Shown: in pieces, positions 55,482 through 64,000 of the stretch | Layout of the letters: the number at the start of each line of letters is the position of its first letter | Position numbering within the stretch: the stretch's first letter is position 1 | Assembly: GCA_024235695.1 (NCBI GenBank) | Contig: JACKLX010000016.1 | Span: forward strand, 1-64,000 | DNA length: 64,000 nucleotides | Reading direction: 5' to 3' | DNA from: Accumulibacter sp. | GTDB taxonomy: Bacteria > Pseudomonadota > Gammaproteobacteria > Burkholderiales > Rhodocyclaceae | Notes under the pieces: generated by a model | Told to the model about the DNA's origin: nothing | The model's input: the letters and a program-made list of their open reading frames with translations, nothing else | Database searches by the model: none | Translations under genes and position numbers: made by a program

Positions 55482-56114
55482 TCATTGCGCCGCCTTGCGC
55501 CAGACACTGGCCAGCCAGGGTTGCTGCGCGCAGGGCAAGCCAGCCGGGCGGAAATAATGCTCGAGCTCAAGGTAACCGGCGTCGGCCATCCGGCACCGCC
55601 AGGCGGCAAGGTCGTGGTAGCTGGCGTAGCGTTGGCCGTGCCAGCCCTCCTCGTTGTCGCCGCGCGGGTTCGAGCAGAAAAGCACGCCGCGGCGCTTGAG
55701 CGTGGCGTGCAGTTGCCGCAATACGCGCGGCAGCTCCTGCTGCGGCACATGAAACAGCGAAGCGTTGGCAAACACGCCGTCGAAGTGGTCGCCGGGCAGA
55801 TCGAGCTTGAGAAAATCCTGTTGCCAGACCGGACAGCCGCTTTCGATCCGCGCCATGTCAACGAAGGCCCGGGCGCCATCGAGGCCGATGGCGCGATGGC
55901 CGAGCCCGGCAAGGGTCTTCAGATCGCGCCCCGGGCCGCATCCGAAGTCGAGAATCGTGAATGGCGCCAGGCCCTCGATGTGGCGCAAGAGGGCGGCGAC
56001 ATTCTGACTGACGTCGTGGTCGCGCGTCGCGTCGCGGAAATTCGCCGCGTTCTGGTTGTAGTGCTCGATCGTCTGGGCGGCGATCTGTTCGAGCTCATCG
56101 GGACGTAGTGGCAT
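55482..56114 (-). CDS. class I SAM-dependent methyltransferase
   Basis: 210 residues from ATG 56114; the open frame goes further upstream but is not protein-like there. SAM-binding motif I is 'ILDFGCGPGRDLKTL' near residues 55-69. Acidic loop 'AIGLDGARAFVDMAR' and motif 'GDHFDGVFANASLFHVP' follow. This is a small soluble methyltransferase of the Methyltransf_11/25 type; the substrate cannot be named. It is upstream of the EcsC-type gene and divergent from the CYTH-CHAD gene. Confidence 0.85.
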   Translation of the reverse strand: MPLRPDELEQIAAQTIEHYNQNAANFRDATRDHDVSQNVAALLRHIEGLAPFTILDFGCGPGRDLKTLAGLGHRAIGLDGARAFVDMARIESGCPVWQQDFLKLDLPGDHFDGVFANASLFHVPQQELPRVLRQLHATLKRRGVLFCSNPRGDNEEGWHGQRYASYHDLAAWRCRMADAGYLELEHYFRPAGLPCAQQPWLASVWRKAAQ

Positions 56115-56548
56115 GGTACCGGTCGCTGGTCGAACGCCCTGCCTGCGAGTTGCGAAGCCGGCGCCGAAGTCGATGGTAAACCATCGGCGACCGATCCGGT
56201 GACCGCGAAGCTTGCGTCGGCGAGGCGCGAAACGGCCACGGCCCATCGCTGCAAAGGTCCGCAGCCCGGCCGTGCGGCCGCATCCTTGCGGCGAGCCGGC
56301 CAGGCGGTGATGGTCCGGCGACCCGTCGCGCGCCGCGCCGCCATGTCGGCGGTGGCCACTGGCCAGCCCGGGCCGACTCGCCGCTTTCCGTCGGCAGAAG
56401 CGGGCGCCCGGATCTTCCTGTGCTAATCTACGTCGGTGCGCGCTGCCGTCACCTGCCTGCCCTGGCTGGCCAGGCGACCGGGTGGCGCCAAGGGAATGAA
56501 CAAGATAACCCCGAGGCGGCCTGGCCGCCCACCGTGCGAGGGTTCGTG
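56115..56548. other. 434-base gap between divergent genes
   Basis: GC-rich, with several short self-complementary runs (for example GGCCG-TG-CGGCC at about 56269). The best promoter candidate is an extended -10, TGC followed by TAATCT, at 56421-56429, facing the CYTH-CHAD gene about 120 bases further on. No gene is supported. Confidence 0.4.
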
Positions 56549-58036
56549 ATGGCCACCGAGACTGAAGTCAAGTTGTCCCTGTCGGCGCGCTCTGCCAGCC
56601 AGTTGTCCAGGCACCCGTTGCTGGCCGAACTGGAGCCGCAACGGCAGCGGCTGATCAATACCTACTACGACACGGCGGACAACCGCCTGCGCAAGGAAGG
56701 TATCGTCGTGCGTCATCGCCAGAAGGGTCGCCAGTGGCTTTGCGGCGTCAAGACGGCGGTGCCGCTCAGCGGCGGCCTGGCACAGCGCAAGGAGTGGGAG
56801 TTCCCGGGTCACCCCGGGGAGTTCGACTTTTCGCGCGTTGATCAGAGTTCCGTCCGCGATCTTGTCGAAGCGCTTCGTGATCAGCTGCAACCGCTGTTCA
56901 CCACCCGCTTCACGCGCACCGCCTGGATGCTCGAACCGCGCGCCGGCGTGCGCGTCGAAGTGGCTCTCGACCGTGGCTGGATCGACGCGGGCGGACGGCG
57001 CGAGGAGATCCGCGAGGTCGAACTGGAACTGTGCGCCGGCGCGGTCAGCGATCTCTTCGAGGTGACCGCGGCGCTGCAGGCCGGCCTGCGACTGCATCCC
57101 GAGGCACGCAGCAAGTCCGATCGCGCCTACCGTCTGCTGGCCGACCTGCCGGTGACCGCAGCGAAGGCGATTGCCATTCCGATCGACGCCGGCCTGTCTA
57201 CCATTGCCACCTTTCGACTGGTCGCGCTGGCGTGTGTCAATCATCTGCAGCGTAACGAACAGGGCCTCTGCCAAACCGACGCGCCGGAGTTCGTTCATCA
57301 GGCGCGGGTTGCCATTCGCCGTCTGCGGTCGGCGATTCGCGTCTGGCAGCGACACCTGCCCGAGGCTTTCGTGGCGCGCTTCGATCCCCTCTGGCGCGAA
57401 CTGGCACAGGGACTCGGCGAGGCGCGCAACTGGGACGTCTTTCTGGCCGCGACACTGCCGGTGCTCGGCGAGAGCCTGCCCGACAGTCGCGGGATCGATC
57501 AACTGCACACCCGCGCCCGCCAGCGCTGCCGCAGCAGTCGCCAGCTTGCCAGGCGGGCGCTCAGCTCGCCCGCCTATTCGCGCCTGCTGGTCGACTTTAC
57601 CGCGGCGTTGCTGGCGCTGCCGGAGGCCAGTCCCGCGCCGGTCGGCAGTTTCGTGCCGGCGTGGCTCGAAAAGTGCACCAGGCGGGTCAACCAGCGCGCC
57701 TTGCACGCCCTGGGCAGCGACGATGCGGCTCGCCATCGTCTCCGCCTGGCGTTCAAGCAGCTGCGCTACGCGGTCGAGTTCTTTTCGCCGCTTTTCGCCG
57801 CCGGTCCGGCGCTCGATAACTACCAACAAGCGGTCGCCGCCTTGCAGGAATTGCTCGGCAGTCAGAACGACCTGACGGTTGCCATGCAATTGACCGGCGA
57901 GACTCTGCCGGCTGCGGTAGCGGCGCCGATTCTCGACTGGCTGGGGCGGCAGAGCGAATCACTGCTGCCGGAACTGGGCGCGCGGCTGGACAACTTCCGC
58001 CAACAGCAGACGCCCTGGCAGCAGTTGTCCGCTTGA
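56549..58036 (+). CDS. CYTH and CHAD domain protein
   Basis: 495 residues from ATG 56549 with GAGGG six bases upstream. The N-terminal CYTH domain (about 1-200) has the metal-binding ExExK as ETEVK at residues 4-8, so triphosphate hydrolysis is possible (inorganic triphosphatase type, like YgiF). The C-terminal CHAD domain (about 220-490) is helical with conserved His and Arg, 'FVHQARVAIRRLRSAIRVW' and 'DDAARHRLRLAFKQLRYAVEFF' (two blocks). CHAD domains bind polyphosphate and can localise to granules in other bacteria. In a genome with ppk1 and ppx about 10 kb away this points to polyphosphate handling; the link here is inferred. Confidence 0.9.
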   Translation: MATETEVKLSLSARSASQLSRHPLLAELEPQRQRLINTYYDTADNRLRKEGIVVRHRQKGRQWLCGVKTAVPLSGGLAQRKEWEFPGHPGEFDFSRVDQSSVRDLVEALRDQLQPLFTTRFTRTAWMLEPRAGVRVEVALDRGWIDAGGRREEIREVELELCAGAVSDLFEVTAALQAGLRLHPEARSKSDRAYRLLADLPVTAAKAIAIPIDAGLSTIATFRLVALACVNHLQRNEQGLCQTDAPEFVHQARVAIRRLRSAIRVWQRHLPEAFVARFDPLWRELAQGLGEARNWDVFLAATLPVLGESLPDSRGIDQLHTRARQRCRSSRQLARRALSSPAYSRLLVDFTAALLALPEASPAPVGSFVPAWLEKCTRRVNQRALHALGSDDAARHRLRLAFKQLRYAVEFFSPLFAAGPALDNYQQAVAALQELLGSQNDLTVAMQLTGETLPAAVAAPILDWLGRQSESLLPELGARLDNFRQQQTPWQQLSA

Positions 58037-58079
58037 GCCCGAGCGGCGCGGCTCGCGACCTGGGTGGCGCGGCAGCCGC

Positions 58080-59468
58080 TCAGAGCTGGTAGATCCAGCT
58101 GGCGATCACGAAGTAGTTGAGGACGCCCAGAATGTCGATGGCGGTGGTCACGAAGGGGCCGGTGGCGACCGCCGGGTCTACCTTCAGGCGCTGGAAGATC
58201 ATTGGCAGCAAGACGGCCAGCAGGGCTGCGCCGGTCATGTTGCCGAGAATCGTCAGGCCGACCACTTCACCGAGCGCGATGCTGTCGTGTATCAGGTAGC
58301 CGTAGACCGCCAGGATGACGCCGTAAAAACTTCCCAGCAGCAGGCCGACGCGCAATTCCTTGAGCACCAGCGGCACCGTGTCGCGGACATCGATGGCGCC
58401 GGTGGCAAGGCCTCGCACGGCGACGGTGGCCGACTGCACGCCGACGTTGCCGGCCATTCCCATCACCACCGGCAGGAAAGCGCCGAGCACCAGAACCTCG
58501 GCGAGAATGGCCTCGTAACGGCCAATCACCGCCGTCGCCGCCAGACCGCCGACGAACGCGGCCAGCAGCCAGGGCAGACGTATCCTGGCGATCTTGAACG
58601 ACGATTGGGTGAGCGTTTCCGACTCGCTGGTGCCCGCCATTTTCAGCATGTCGCGGGTCGTTTCCTCTTCGAGGACATCGATCACGTCGTCGACGGTAAT
58701 CATTCCGACCAGCAGGTTGTCGTCATTCACTACCGGGATCGCCAGCAGACGGTACTTGTCGACCAGCATCGCGACGGTGGTCTGATCGGTGTCGGTGCTC
58801 ACCTTCATGACCCGTCGGTTCATGATCTTGTGCAGTGGCGTGTCGGGGCGTGCGAGCAGCAGTTGTCGCAGCGAGACGACGCCGGCCAGGCGTCCCGCCT
58901 CGTCGGTCAGGTAGAGATAGAAGACCATCTCGACATCTTCGTGGCTGCGAATGTTCTCGATGCCTTCTTCTACGCTCAGGGTCTGCGGCAGCGAGAAGAT
59001 ATCGGTGGTCATGATGCCGCCGGCGCTGTCGGGGTCGTATTGCAGGAGGCTTTCGACTTCGTCCTGGCTTTCGCGTCCGAGCAAGGCCAGCAACTGCTCA
59101 CGCTGTTCTTCCGGCAGTTCGCCGATCAGGTCGGCCAGTTCGTCCGGCCGCACATGTTCCAGGACGCCGGCCAGCCGCTCAAGCGACGACTCCCGCATCA
59201 CCTGCTCGCGCAGGTCGGGCGGCAACTGGCTGAAGACATCGGCGGCCATCGCCGTGTCGGCGATGGCATAGAAGATGTCCACCAAGTGCGCCGGAGGCAA
59301 ATCGTCGAGAACCGACGCAAGGTCCGCAGGATGGATCTTCGAGAGCATTTTCTGCAATGACGCGCGGGCGTTGCGCGCGTAGAGCCGATCGATCGTTTCG
59401 ACCAGGCGCTTCTTCTTGCGATCGTAGGTCGCCGACGCTGCTGGCTTGCTCTCTATATTGATTTGCAT
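58080..59468 (-). CDS. mgtE: magnesium transporter MgtE
   Basis: 462 residues. The cytoplasmic N-domain (about 30-140) has repeated 'LPPAHLVDIF', 'LPPDLREQVM' and 'LPEEQREQLL' units. Two CBS domains (about 145-265) include 'GIMTTDIFSLPQ' and 'VVNDDNLLVGMITVDDV'. The membrane domain with five helices (about 295-462) has the pore motif region 'PVVMGMAGNVGVQSATVAVRG' (two blocks) and 'LPMIFQRLKVDPAVATGPF'. It is a Mg2+ channel gated by cytoplasmic Mg2+ through the CBS and N domains. Mg2+ is the main counter-ion of polyphosphate, which makes the neighbourhood sensible. No M-box riboswitch is evident upstream. It stands alone, with AGGGGA before the ATG. Confidence 0.95.
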   Translation of the reverse strand: MQINIESKPAASATYDRKKKRLVETIDRLYARNARASLQKMLSKIHPADLASVLDDLPPAHLVDIFYAIADTAMAADVFSQLPPDLREQVMRESSLERLAGVLEHVRPDELADLIGELPEEQREQLLALLGRESQDEVESLLQYDPDSAGGIMTTDIFSLPQTLSVEEGIENIRSHEDVEMVFYLYLTDEAGRLAGVVSLRQLLLARPDTPLHKIMNRRVMKVSTDTDQTTVAMLVDKYRLLAIPVVNDDNLLVGMITVDDVIDVLEEETTRDMLKMAGTSESETLTQSSFKIARIRLPWLLAAFVGGLAATAVIGRYEAILAEVLVLGAFLPVVMGMAGNVGVQSATVAVRGLATGAIDVRDTVPLVLKELRVGLLLGSFYGVILAVYGYLIHDSIALGEVVGLTILGNMTGAALLAVLLPMIFQRLKVDPAVATGPFVTTAIDILGVLNYFVIASWIYQL

Positions 59469-60013
59469 AATTATTGTCCCCTGATCGCGGTGCGTGCGAG
59501 ACCGCGAGCGGGGGAGTTTACTCGCAGGCTGCGGGTCGGTCCATTGATTTCCTGCAAGCTGACGCCAGCTACGTGTTTCAGGATGACGGCGGGTCTCGAC
59601 TGGCTGGTGACGACCATCGCTGCTGCCATCGAGCGGTCGTGGTCGACGCCATCAGGCGGCATTTCGTGAACTGCGTCAGCCTGGCGTTGCTGGAGGAATT
59701 GTCATGCCGGCTCGGTTGTTGAGCCAGTCTGGCAACCTTGCCCGCTCGTCGTCGCGCAAGCAGCCGCCGAGCTTTCTCGGTGACCGGCGCCAACGGCCGC
59801 GCTGAATCCGTCGGCCAGCCGGACTTGCCGACGAAAGCTGTCGTTCTTCGTGAGTAGCGCATCGCCTGGTCGAACAGGAATGCGATCGCCGGCCCGTCGG
59901 AAGAGCTTCGAAGACTCGACGAAGACTCGACGAAGACTCGAGGACGAGCGCCGGGCAATGCCGAGGCGTCGACGAAGGTGCCCGACGCGCAGCAGAAGCG
60001 TCGCCCGGACGGT
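59469..60013. other. 545-base intergenic region between mgtE and aroG
   Basis: No gene can be supported; the open frames are Arg/Ser-rich in all phases. Its only distinct feature is a run of three 11-bp tandem repeats at 59909-59941. Confidence 0.5.
59909..59941. repeat. three tandem 11-bp repeats
   Basis: CGAAGACTCGA occurs three times in a row without change. It begins 73 bases past the aroG stop, in the downstream region of that gene. The unit is itself nearly self-complementary at the ends (CGA...TCG). Confidence 0.85.
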
Positions 60014-61087
60014 CTAGCCGCGTCGCGCCGGCAGCACCTCGTGCAGCAACCTGGCGGCGTCGCGAATCATGGTTTCGGTGCTGTCCCAGTCGACGCAGGC
60101 ATCGGTCACCGAGCAACCGTACTTGAGCTGCGAGAGGTCCTCGGGAATCGGCTGATTGCCGGCGACGAGATTGGATTCGATCATCATTCCGACCAGCGAC
60201 CGGTTGCCGAGGCGCACCTGGTTGACCACGTCGGCCATCACCAGCGGCTGCAACTCGGGCTTCTTGTAGCTGTTGGCGTGCGAGCAGTCGACCACGATGT
60301 TGGTCGCCAGGCCCGCCTTGCCCAGCGCCTGCTCGGCCATCTGCACGCTGACCGTGTCGTAGTTCGGTCGGCCATCACCGCCACGCAGGACCAGGTGTCC
60401 GTAACGGTTGCCGCGCGTTCGCACGATCGACGTCCGCCCCTGGCCGTTGATGCCCAGGAAGCTGTGCGGCCGCGACGCCGAGAGGATGGCATTGACGGCG
60501 ATGCCGACGTCACCGTTGGTGCCGTTCTTGAAGCCCACCGGGGTAGACAGGCCGGAGGATATCTCGCGGTGTGTTTGCGACTCGGTGGTGCGCGCGCCGA
60601 TCGCCGTCCAGGAAATCAGGTCGCCGAGATACTGCGGCGAGATCGGGTCGAGCGCTTCGGTGCCTGCCGGCAGGCCGAGTTCGGCGATCTCGAGCAGGAA
60701 CTCGCGCGCCTGTTGCATTCCCCGGTCGACGTGAAACGAGTCGTCCATGTCCGGGTCGTTGATATAGCCCTTCCAGCCGGTGGTCGTCCGCGGTTTTTCG
60801 AAGTAGACGCGCATCACCAGATACAGCGACTCACTGACCTCGTCGGCAAGCGCTTTCAGCCGGCGCGCATAGTCCAGCCCGGCCACCGGGTCGTGGATCG
60901 AGCACGGCCCGACGACGACGAACAGGCGATGGTCGCTGCGGTCGAGAATTCCGCGCAGCGCCTCGCGGCCGCTCATCACCCGCCCGGCGGCGGTCGGCGA
61001 GAGCGGCAGACGGGCCTGGATTTCCTCGGGCGAAGGCATCGCGTCGAAGGCGCTGACATTGATGTTGTCGATGTCGAAAGTGGTCAT
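60014..61087 (-). CDS. aroG: 3-deoxy-D-arabino-heptulosonate 7-phosphate synthase (class I)
   Basis: 357 residues, typical for the AroFGH type. Landmarks are 'VVVGPCSIHDPVAGLDYARR' (two blocks) near 57-76, 'MRVYFEKPRTTTGWKG' near 92-107, 'GFKNGTNGDVGIAVNA' near 187, and 'VDCSHANSYKKPELQP' near 268. It condenses PEP and erythrose-4-phosphate in the first step of the shikimate pathway. Which aromatic amino acid inhibits it cannot be told from sequence, so the symbol is by class. ATG 61087 overlaps the mfd stop (ATGA), an unusual pairing that should couple the two genes' translation. Confidence 0.93.
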   Translation of the reverse strand: MTTFDIDNINVSAFDAMPSPEEIQARLPLSPTAAGRVMSGREALRGILDRSDHRLFVVVGPCSIHDPVAGLDYARRLKALADEVSESLYLVMRVYFEKPRTTTGWKGYINDPDMDDSFHVDRGMQQAREFLLEIAELGLPAGTEALDPISPQYLGDLISWTAIGARTTESQTHREISSGLSTPVGFKNGTNGDVGIAVNAILSASRPHSFLGINGQGRTSIVRTRGNRYGHLVLRGGDGRPNYDTVSVQMAEQALGKAGLATNIVVDCSHANSYKKPELQPLVMADVVNQVRLGNRSLVGMMIESNLVAGNQPIPEDLSQLKYGCSVTDACVDWDSTETMIRDAARLLHEVLPARRG

Positions 61088-64000
61088 TGTTTGGGCACGC
61101 GGGTCAGTTGATGAACAAGGTCTTTCACCGCCGCTACGCGGTCGGCCAGGGTCGCACAGTGACGTTTGAGAACCAGCCTGTCCTGCCCGGCCAGTCGGTA
61201 GTCGCGGTTCCTCTGGATCAGTTCGATGATCCGCGACGGGTCGATCGGCGGTTTGGCCTCGAACTGTACACTGATCTGTTCGCCGGTGGCGTCGAGCTTG
61301 CTGACCCCCAGCGGCTTGCACAGCAGGCGCAGGCGATGACTGTCGAGCAGGGCGCGGGCCTGCGGCGGCAGCTCGCCAAAGCGGTCGACGAGTTCTTCCT
61401 GGAGGTCGGCGAGCTGGTCGCTGGCCGTGCAGTTGGCGAGGCGCTTGTAGAGCGCCAGCCGTTCGTGGACGTCCGGAGCGTAATCGTCGGGCAGCAGAGC
61501 AGGGGTATGCAGGTTGACCTCGGTGGCGATCGCCAGTGGCTGCGTCAGATCGGGCTCCTGGCCTTGCTTGAGGGCCGCGACGGCACGGTTGAGCATCTCG
61601 GTGAACAGGTTGAAGCCGACTTCCTGCATCTCTCCCGACTGGTTGTCGCCGAGCACTTCGCCGGCGCCGCGGATTTCCAGGTCGTGCATCGCCAGGTAGA
61701 AACCAGCACCCAGCTCGTCCATCATCTGGATCGCTTCCAGGCGCTGTCGGGCCTGCTTGTTGAGCGCCTCGTGATCGTGCGTCAGCAGGTAGGCGTAGGC
61801 CTGGTGGTGCGAGCGTCCGACCCGGCCGCGCAGCTGGTGGAGCTGCGCGAGACCGAACTTTTCGGCACGGCTGATGACGATGGTGTTGGCGTGTGGATTG
61901 TCGATGCCGGTTTCGATGATCGTCGTACACAGCAGGACGTTGGCCCGCTGCTGCGTGAAGTCGCGCATCACGCGCTCGAGTTCACGTTCCTTCATCTGGC
62001 CGTGGCCGACGACGATGCGCGCCTCGGGCAACAGCTTGGCGAGCTTGTCACGGACGTTGTCGATGGTGTTGACTTCGTTGTGCAGGAAGTACACCTGGCC
62101 GCCGCGCTTGAATTCGCGCAACAGCGCCTCGCGAATGATGCCGTCCGAGAAGCGGCTGACGAACGTCTTGATCGCCAGCCGTTTCTGCGGCGCCGTGGCG
62201 ATGACAGAGAAGTCGCGCAGACCTTCGAGCGACATCGCCAGCGTACGCGGGATCGGCGTCGCGGTCAGCGTCAGTACGTCGACCTCGGCACGCAGTGCTT
62301 TCAGTGCCTCCTTCTGGCGGACGCCGAAGCGATGCTCCTCGTCGATCACCACCAGCCCGAGACGGCTGAACTTGACGTCTTTCTGCAACAACCGGTGGGT
62401 GCCGATGACGATATCCAGGCGGCCCTCGGCGAGTTCCCCGAGTGCCGCTTTGACCTCTGCCGTGGTCTTGAAGCGCGACAGCTCGGCGATCTTCACCGGC
62501 CAGTCGGCAAAGCGGTCGTTGAAGGTCTGGTAGTGCTGTTCGCAGAGCAGCGTCGTCGGGCACAGGACGGCCGCCTGCCGGCCGCCAGCGACGGCGCAGA
62601 AGACCGCACGCAGGGCGACCTCGGTCTTGCCGAAGCCGACGTCACCGCAGACCAGGCGGTCCATTGGTCGGCCGGATTTCATGTCCTCGATCACCGCCGC
62701 AATTGCCGCCGCCTGATCGGGCGTTTCCTCGAAACCGAAACCGTCGGCGAACGCCTCGTGGTCATGCGCCCTGAATTCGCAGGCGTGCCCCTGGCGTGCC
62801 GCCCGCAGCGCGTACAGCGCCAGCAGCTCGGCAGCGGTGTCGCGAGCCTGCAGGGCGGCCCGGCGTTTGGCCCTTTCCCATTGCGGCGAGCCGAGCGTAT
62901 GCAGTGGTGCTGCGTCGGGGTCGGCGCCCGAGTAGCGCGAGATGACATGCAGCTGCGCCACCGGCACGTACAGCTTGGCGTCGCCAGCGTAGTGCAGCTC
63001 GAGAAACTCCATTTCGCCTTCGCCGAGATCAAGGTGAATCAGACCCTGATAGCGGGCGATGCCGTGCTGCTCGTGAACCACCGGCGAACCGACCTTCAGT
63101 TCGGTGAGGTCACGCAACCAGTTATCGACCGACGCCTTGCGTTGTGCGACGTGGCGGGCGCGCCGCGAGGGGCTGTCGGCGTACAGCTCGGCTTCGGTGA
63201 CGATCGCCAGTTGGTCGAGCTGGAAGCCGTCGTGCAGCGGTCCGACGGCCAGCGACAGCCTGCTGTCGGCGGCAAGGAAATCGGCAATGCTCGCGCTGGC
63301 TGCCGGCTGCAGCCCGTACTCCGCGAGCAGTCCGGCCAGTGTCTCGCGTCGTCCGGCGGTCTCGGCGAGCAGCAGGACGCGGCCGGCAAAGCCGGCGATG
63401 AAGCCTTTCAGGCGTTCGAGCGGGTCGTGCGCGCGGCGGTCGACGGCCAGCGACGGCAGGCCGCGCGCCGGTCCGTCGTCGCCTGCGGCGAGCCTTACGC
63501 TGGCAAGCGGACGGGCAGCGACGAAGAAAGGCTCTTCGGCCAGGAACAGATCGGCAGGCCGCAGCAGGGGATGGCTGCGGTCGCCGGCGAGCAGCTCGTA
63601 GCGTGACTGCGCTTCACGCCAGAAGGCGCGAATCGCCGCCGGTACGTCGCCGTGCAGGACGAGAACGGCAGCGTCGGGAAGATAGTCGAAAAGGCTGGCC
63701 GTTTCCTCGAAGAACAGCGGCAACCAGTATTCGATGCCGGCGGTCGGAACGCCATTCGAGACGTCCTTGTACACGCGCGATTTGCCCGGGTCGCCGTCGA
63801 ACAGCTCGCGAAAGCGCTGGCGAAAACGCGTCCGCCCGTGCTCGTCGAGCGGGAACTCACGCGCTGGCAGCAGGCGAATCTCGGGCACCGGAAAAAGAGT
63901 GCGCTGGCTGTCGACGTCGAAGGTCTTGATGCTTTCAATTTCGTCGTCGAAGAGATCCAGACGGTACGGCAGTTGCGAGCCCATCGGGAAGAGGTCCACG
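61084..64000 (-). CDS. mfd: transcription-repair coupling factor Mfd (N-terminus beyond window)
   Basis: The last roughly 972 residues are present; about 175 N-terminal residues lie outside the window. The visible start 'DLFPMGSQLPYRLDLFDDEIESI' (split) is the UvrB-homology region. The RNA polymerase-interacting domain follows ('GSPVVHEQHGIARYQGL'). Next come the RecG-like translocase motifs: Walker A GDVGFGKTEVA, 'LVVIDEEHRFGVRQKE', 'TATPIPRTLAMSLEG' and 'TTIIETGIDNPHANT', and then the C-terminal TRCF domain. Mfd removes RNA polymerase stalled at DNA lesions and recruits UvrA. The stop overlaps the aroG start by four bases. Confidence 0.96.
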   Translation of the reverse strand, partial: VDLFPMGSQLPYRLDLFDDEIESIKTFDVDSQRTLFPVPEIRLLPAREFPLDEHGRTRFRQRFRELFDGDPGKSRVYKDVSNGVPTAGIEYWLPLFFEETASLFDYLPDAAVLVLHGDVPAAIRAFWREAQSRYELLAGDRSHPLLRPADLFLAEEPFFVAARPLASVRLAAGDDGPARGLPSLAVDRRAHDPLERLKGFIAGFAGRVLLLAETAGRRETLAGLLAEYGLQPAASASIADFLAADSRLSLAVGPLHDGFQLDQLAIVTEAELYADSPSRRARHVAQRKASVDNWLRDLTELKVGSPVVHEQHGIARYQGLIHLDLGEGEMEFLELHYAGDAKLYVPVAQLHVISRYSGADPDAAPLHTLGSPQWERAKRRAALQARDTAAELLALYALRAARQGHACEFRAHDHEAFADGFGFEETPDQAAAIAAVIEDMKSGRPMDRLVCGDVGFGKTEVALRAVFCAVAGGRQAAVLCPTTLLCEQHYQTFNDRFADWPVKIAELSRFKTTAEVKAALGELAEGRLDIVIGTHRLLQKDVKFSRLGLVVIDEEHRFGVRQKEALKALRAEVDVLTLTATPIPRTLAMSLEGLRDFSVIATAPQKRLAIKTFVSRFSDGIIREALLREFKRGGQVYFLHNEVNTIDNVRDKLAKLLPEARIVVGHGQMKERELERVMRDFTQQRANVLLCTTIIETGIDNPHANTIVISRAEKFGLAQLHQLRGRVGRSHHQAYAYLLTHDHEALNKQARQRLEAIQMMDELGAGFYLAMHDLEIRGAGEVLGDNQSGEMQEVGFNLFTEMLNRAVAALKQGQEPDLTQPLAIATEVNLHTPALLPDDYAPDVHERLALYKRLANCTASDQLADLQEELVDRFGELPPQARALLDSHRLRLLCKPLGVSKLDATGEQISVQFEAKPPIDPSRIIELIQRNRDYRLAGQDRLVLKRHCATLADRVAAVKDLVHQLTRVPKQ

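Overview
The window is about 64 kb of GC-rich bacterial chromosome. It is densely packed, with short intergenic spacers and many ATGA/GTGA overlaps. Gene content (lolCD, ppk1/ppx, prfB with its frameshift, recJ beside an RpfE-type gene, PEP-CTERM proteins, several GGDEF proteins) fits a betaproteobacterium of the Rhodocyclales. The polyphosphate genes and PEP-CTERM proteins make a 'Candidatus Accumulibacter'-like or related floc/biofilm organism the best guess. This is inferred from gene content and codon use only. I found no tRNA, rRNA, insertion sequence, prophage or CRISPR array.

Layout: 1-1021 is the end of a 5-oxoprolinase operon (pxpC, pxpA). 1192-4650 holds zapE, a degenerate GGDEF protein and metY. 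5174-10668 is an accessory module: an AraC-type regulator divergent from a secreted formylglycine-type sulfatase and a secreted DUF1254/DUF1214 protein. 10702-15109 carries an MnmC2-like oxidoreductase, lysS, an Ivy-like protein and prfB (with programmed +1 frameshift) on the minus strand. 15338-18434 holds a secreted unknown protein and two PEP-CTERM proteins. Both PEP-CTERM genes have sigma-54-type promoters and share an upstream dyad. 18828-25856 is recJ with an RpfE-like gene, lolCD and a chemoreceptor.

25857-26737 is a decayed junction with remnants of two genes. 26738-33594 has a small lipoprotein, comEC, mepA, a small unknown protein and two tandem alpha/beta hydrolases. 33629-38427 has sodC, a secreted NHL beta-propeller, a pirin, mtfA and an EamA transporter. 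38494-52170 links stress and phosphate metabolism with envelope lipid transport: relA, a tandem Usp protein, a P2-type cation ATPase, ppk1 divergent from ppx, then a tight operon of STAS-MlaE, MlaF, MlaD and a PqiC-like lipoprotein. 52264-64000 has an enoyl-CoA hydratase-like protein without its catalytic glutamates, a second altered GGDEF protein, an EcsC protein, a methyltransferase, a CYTH-CHAD protein, mgtE, aroG and most of mfd (cut by the window edge).

The most interesting signals are these: the paired sigma-54/upstream-dyad architecture of the PEP-CTERM genes; two GGDEF proteins with altered active sites but intact RxxD inhibitory sites; the sulfatase-DUF1254 module with a palindrome around its promoter; and several dyads and tandem repeats at promoters or leaders.
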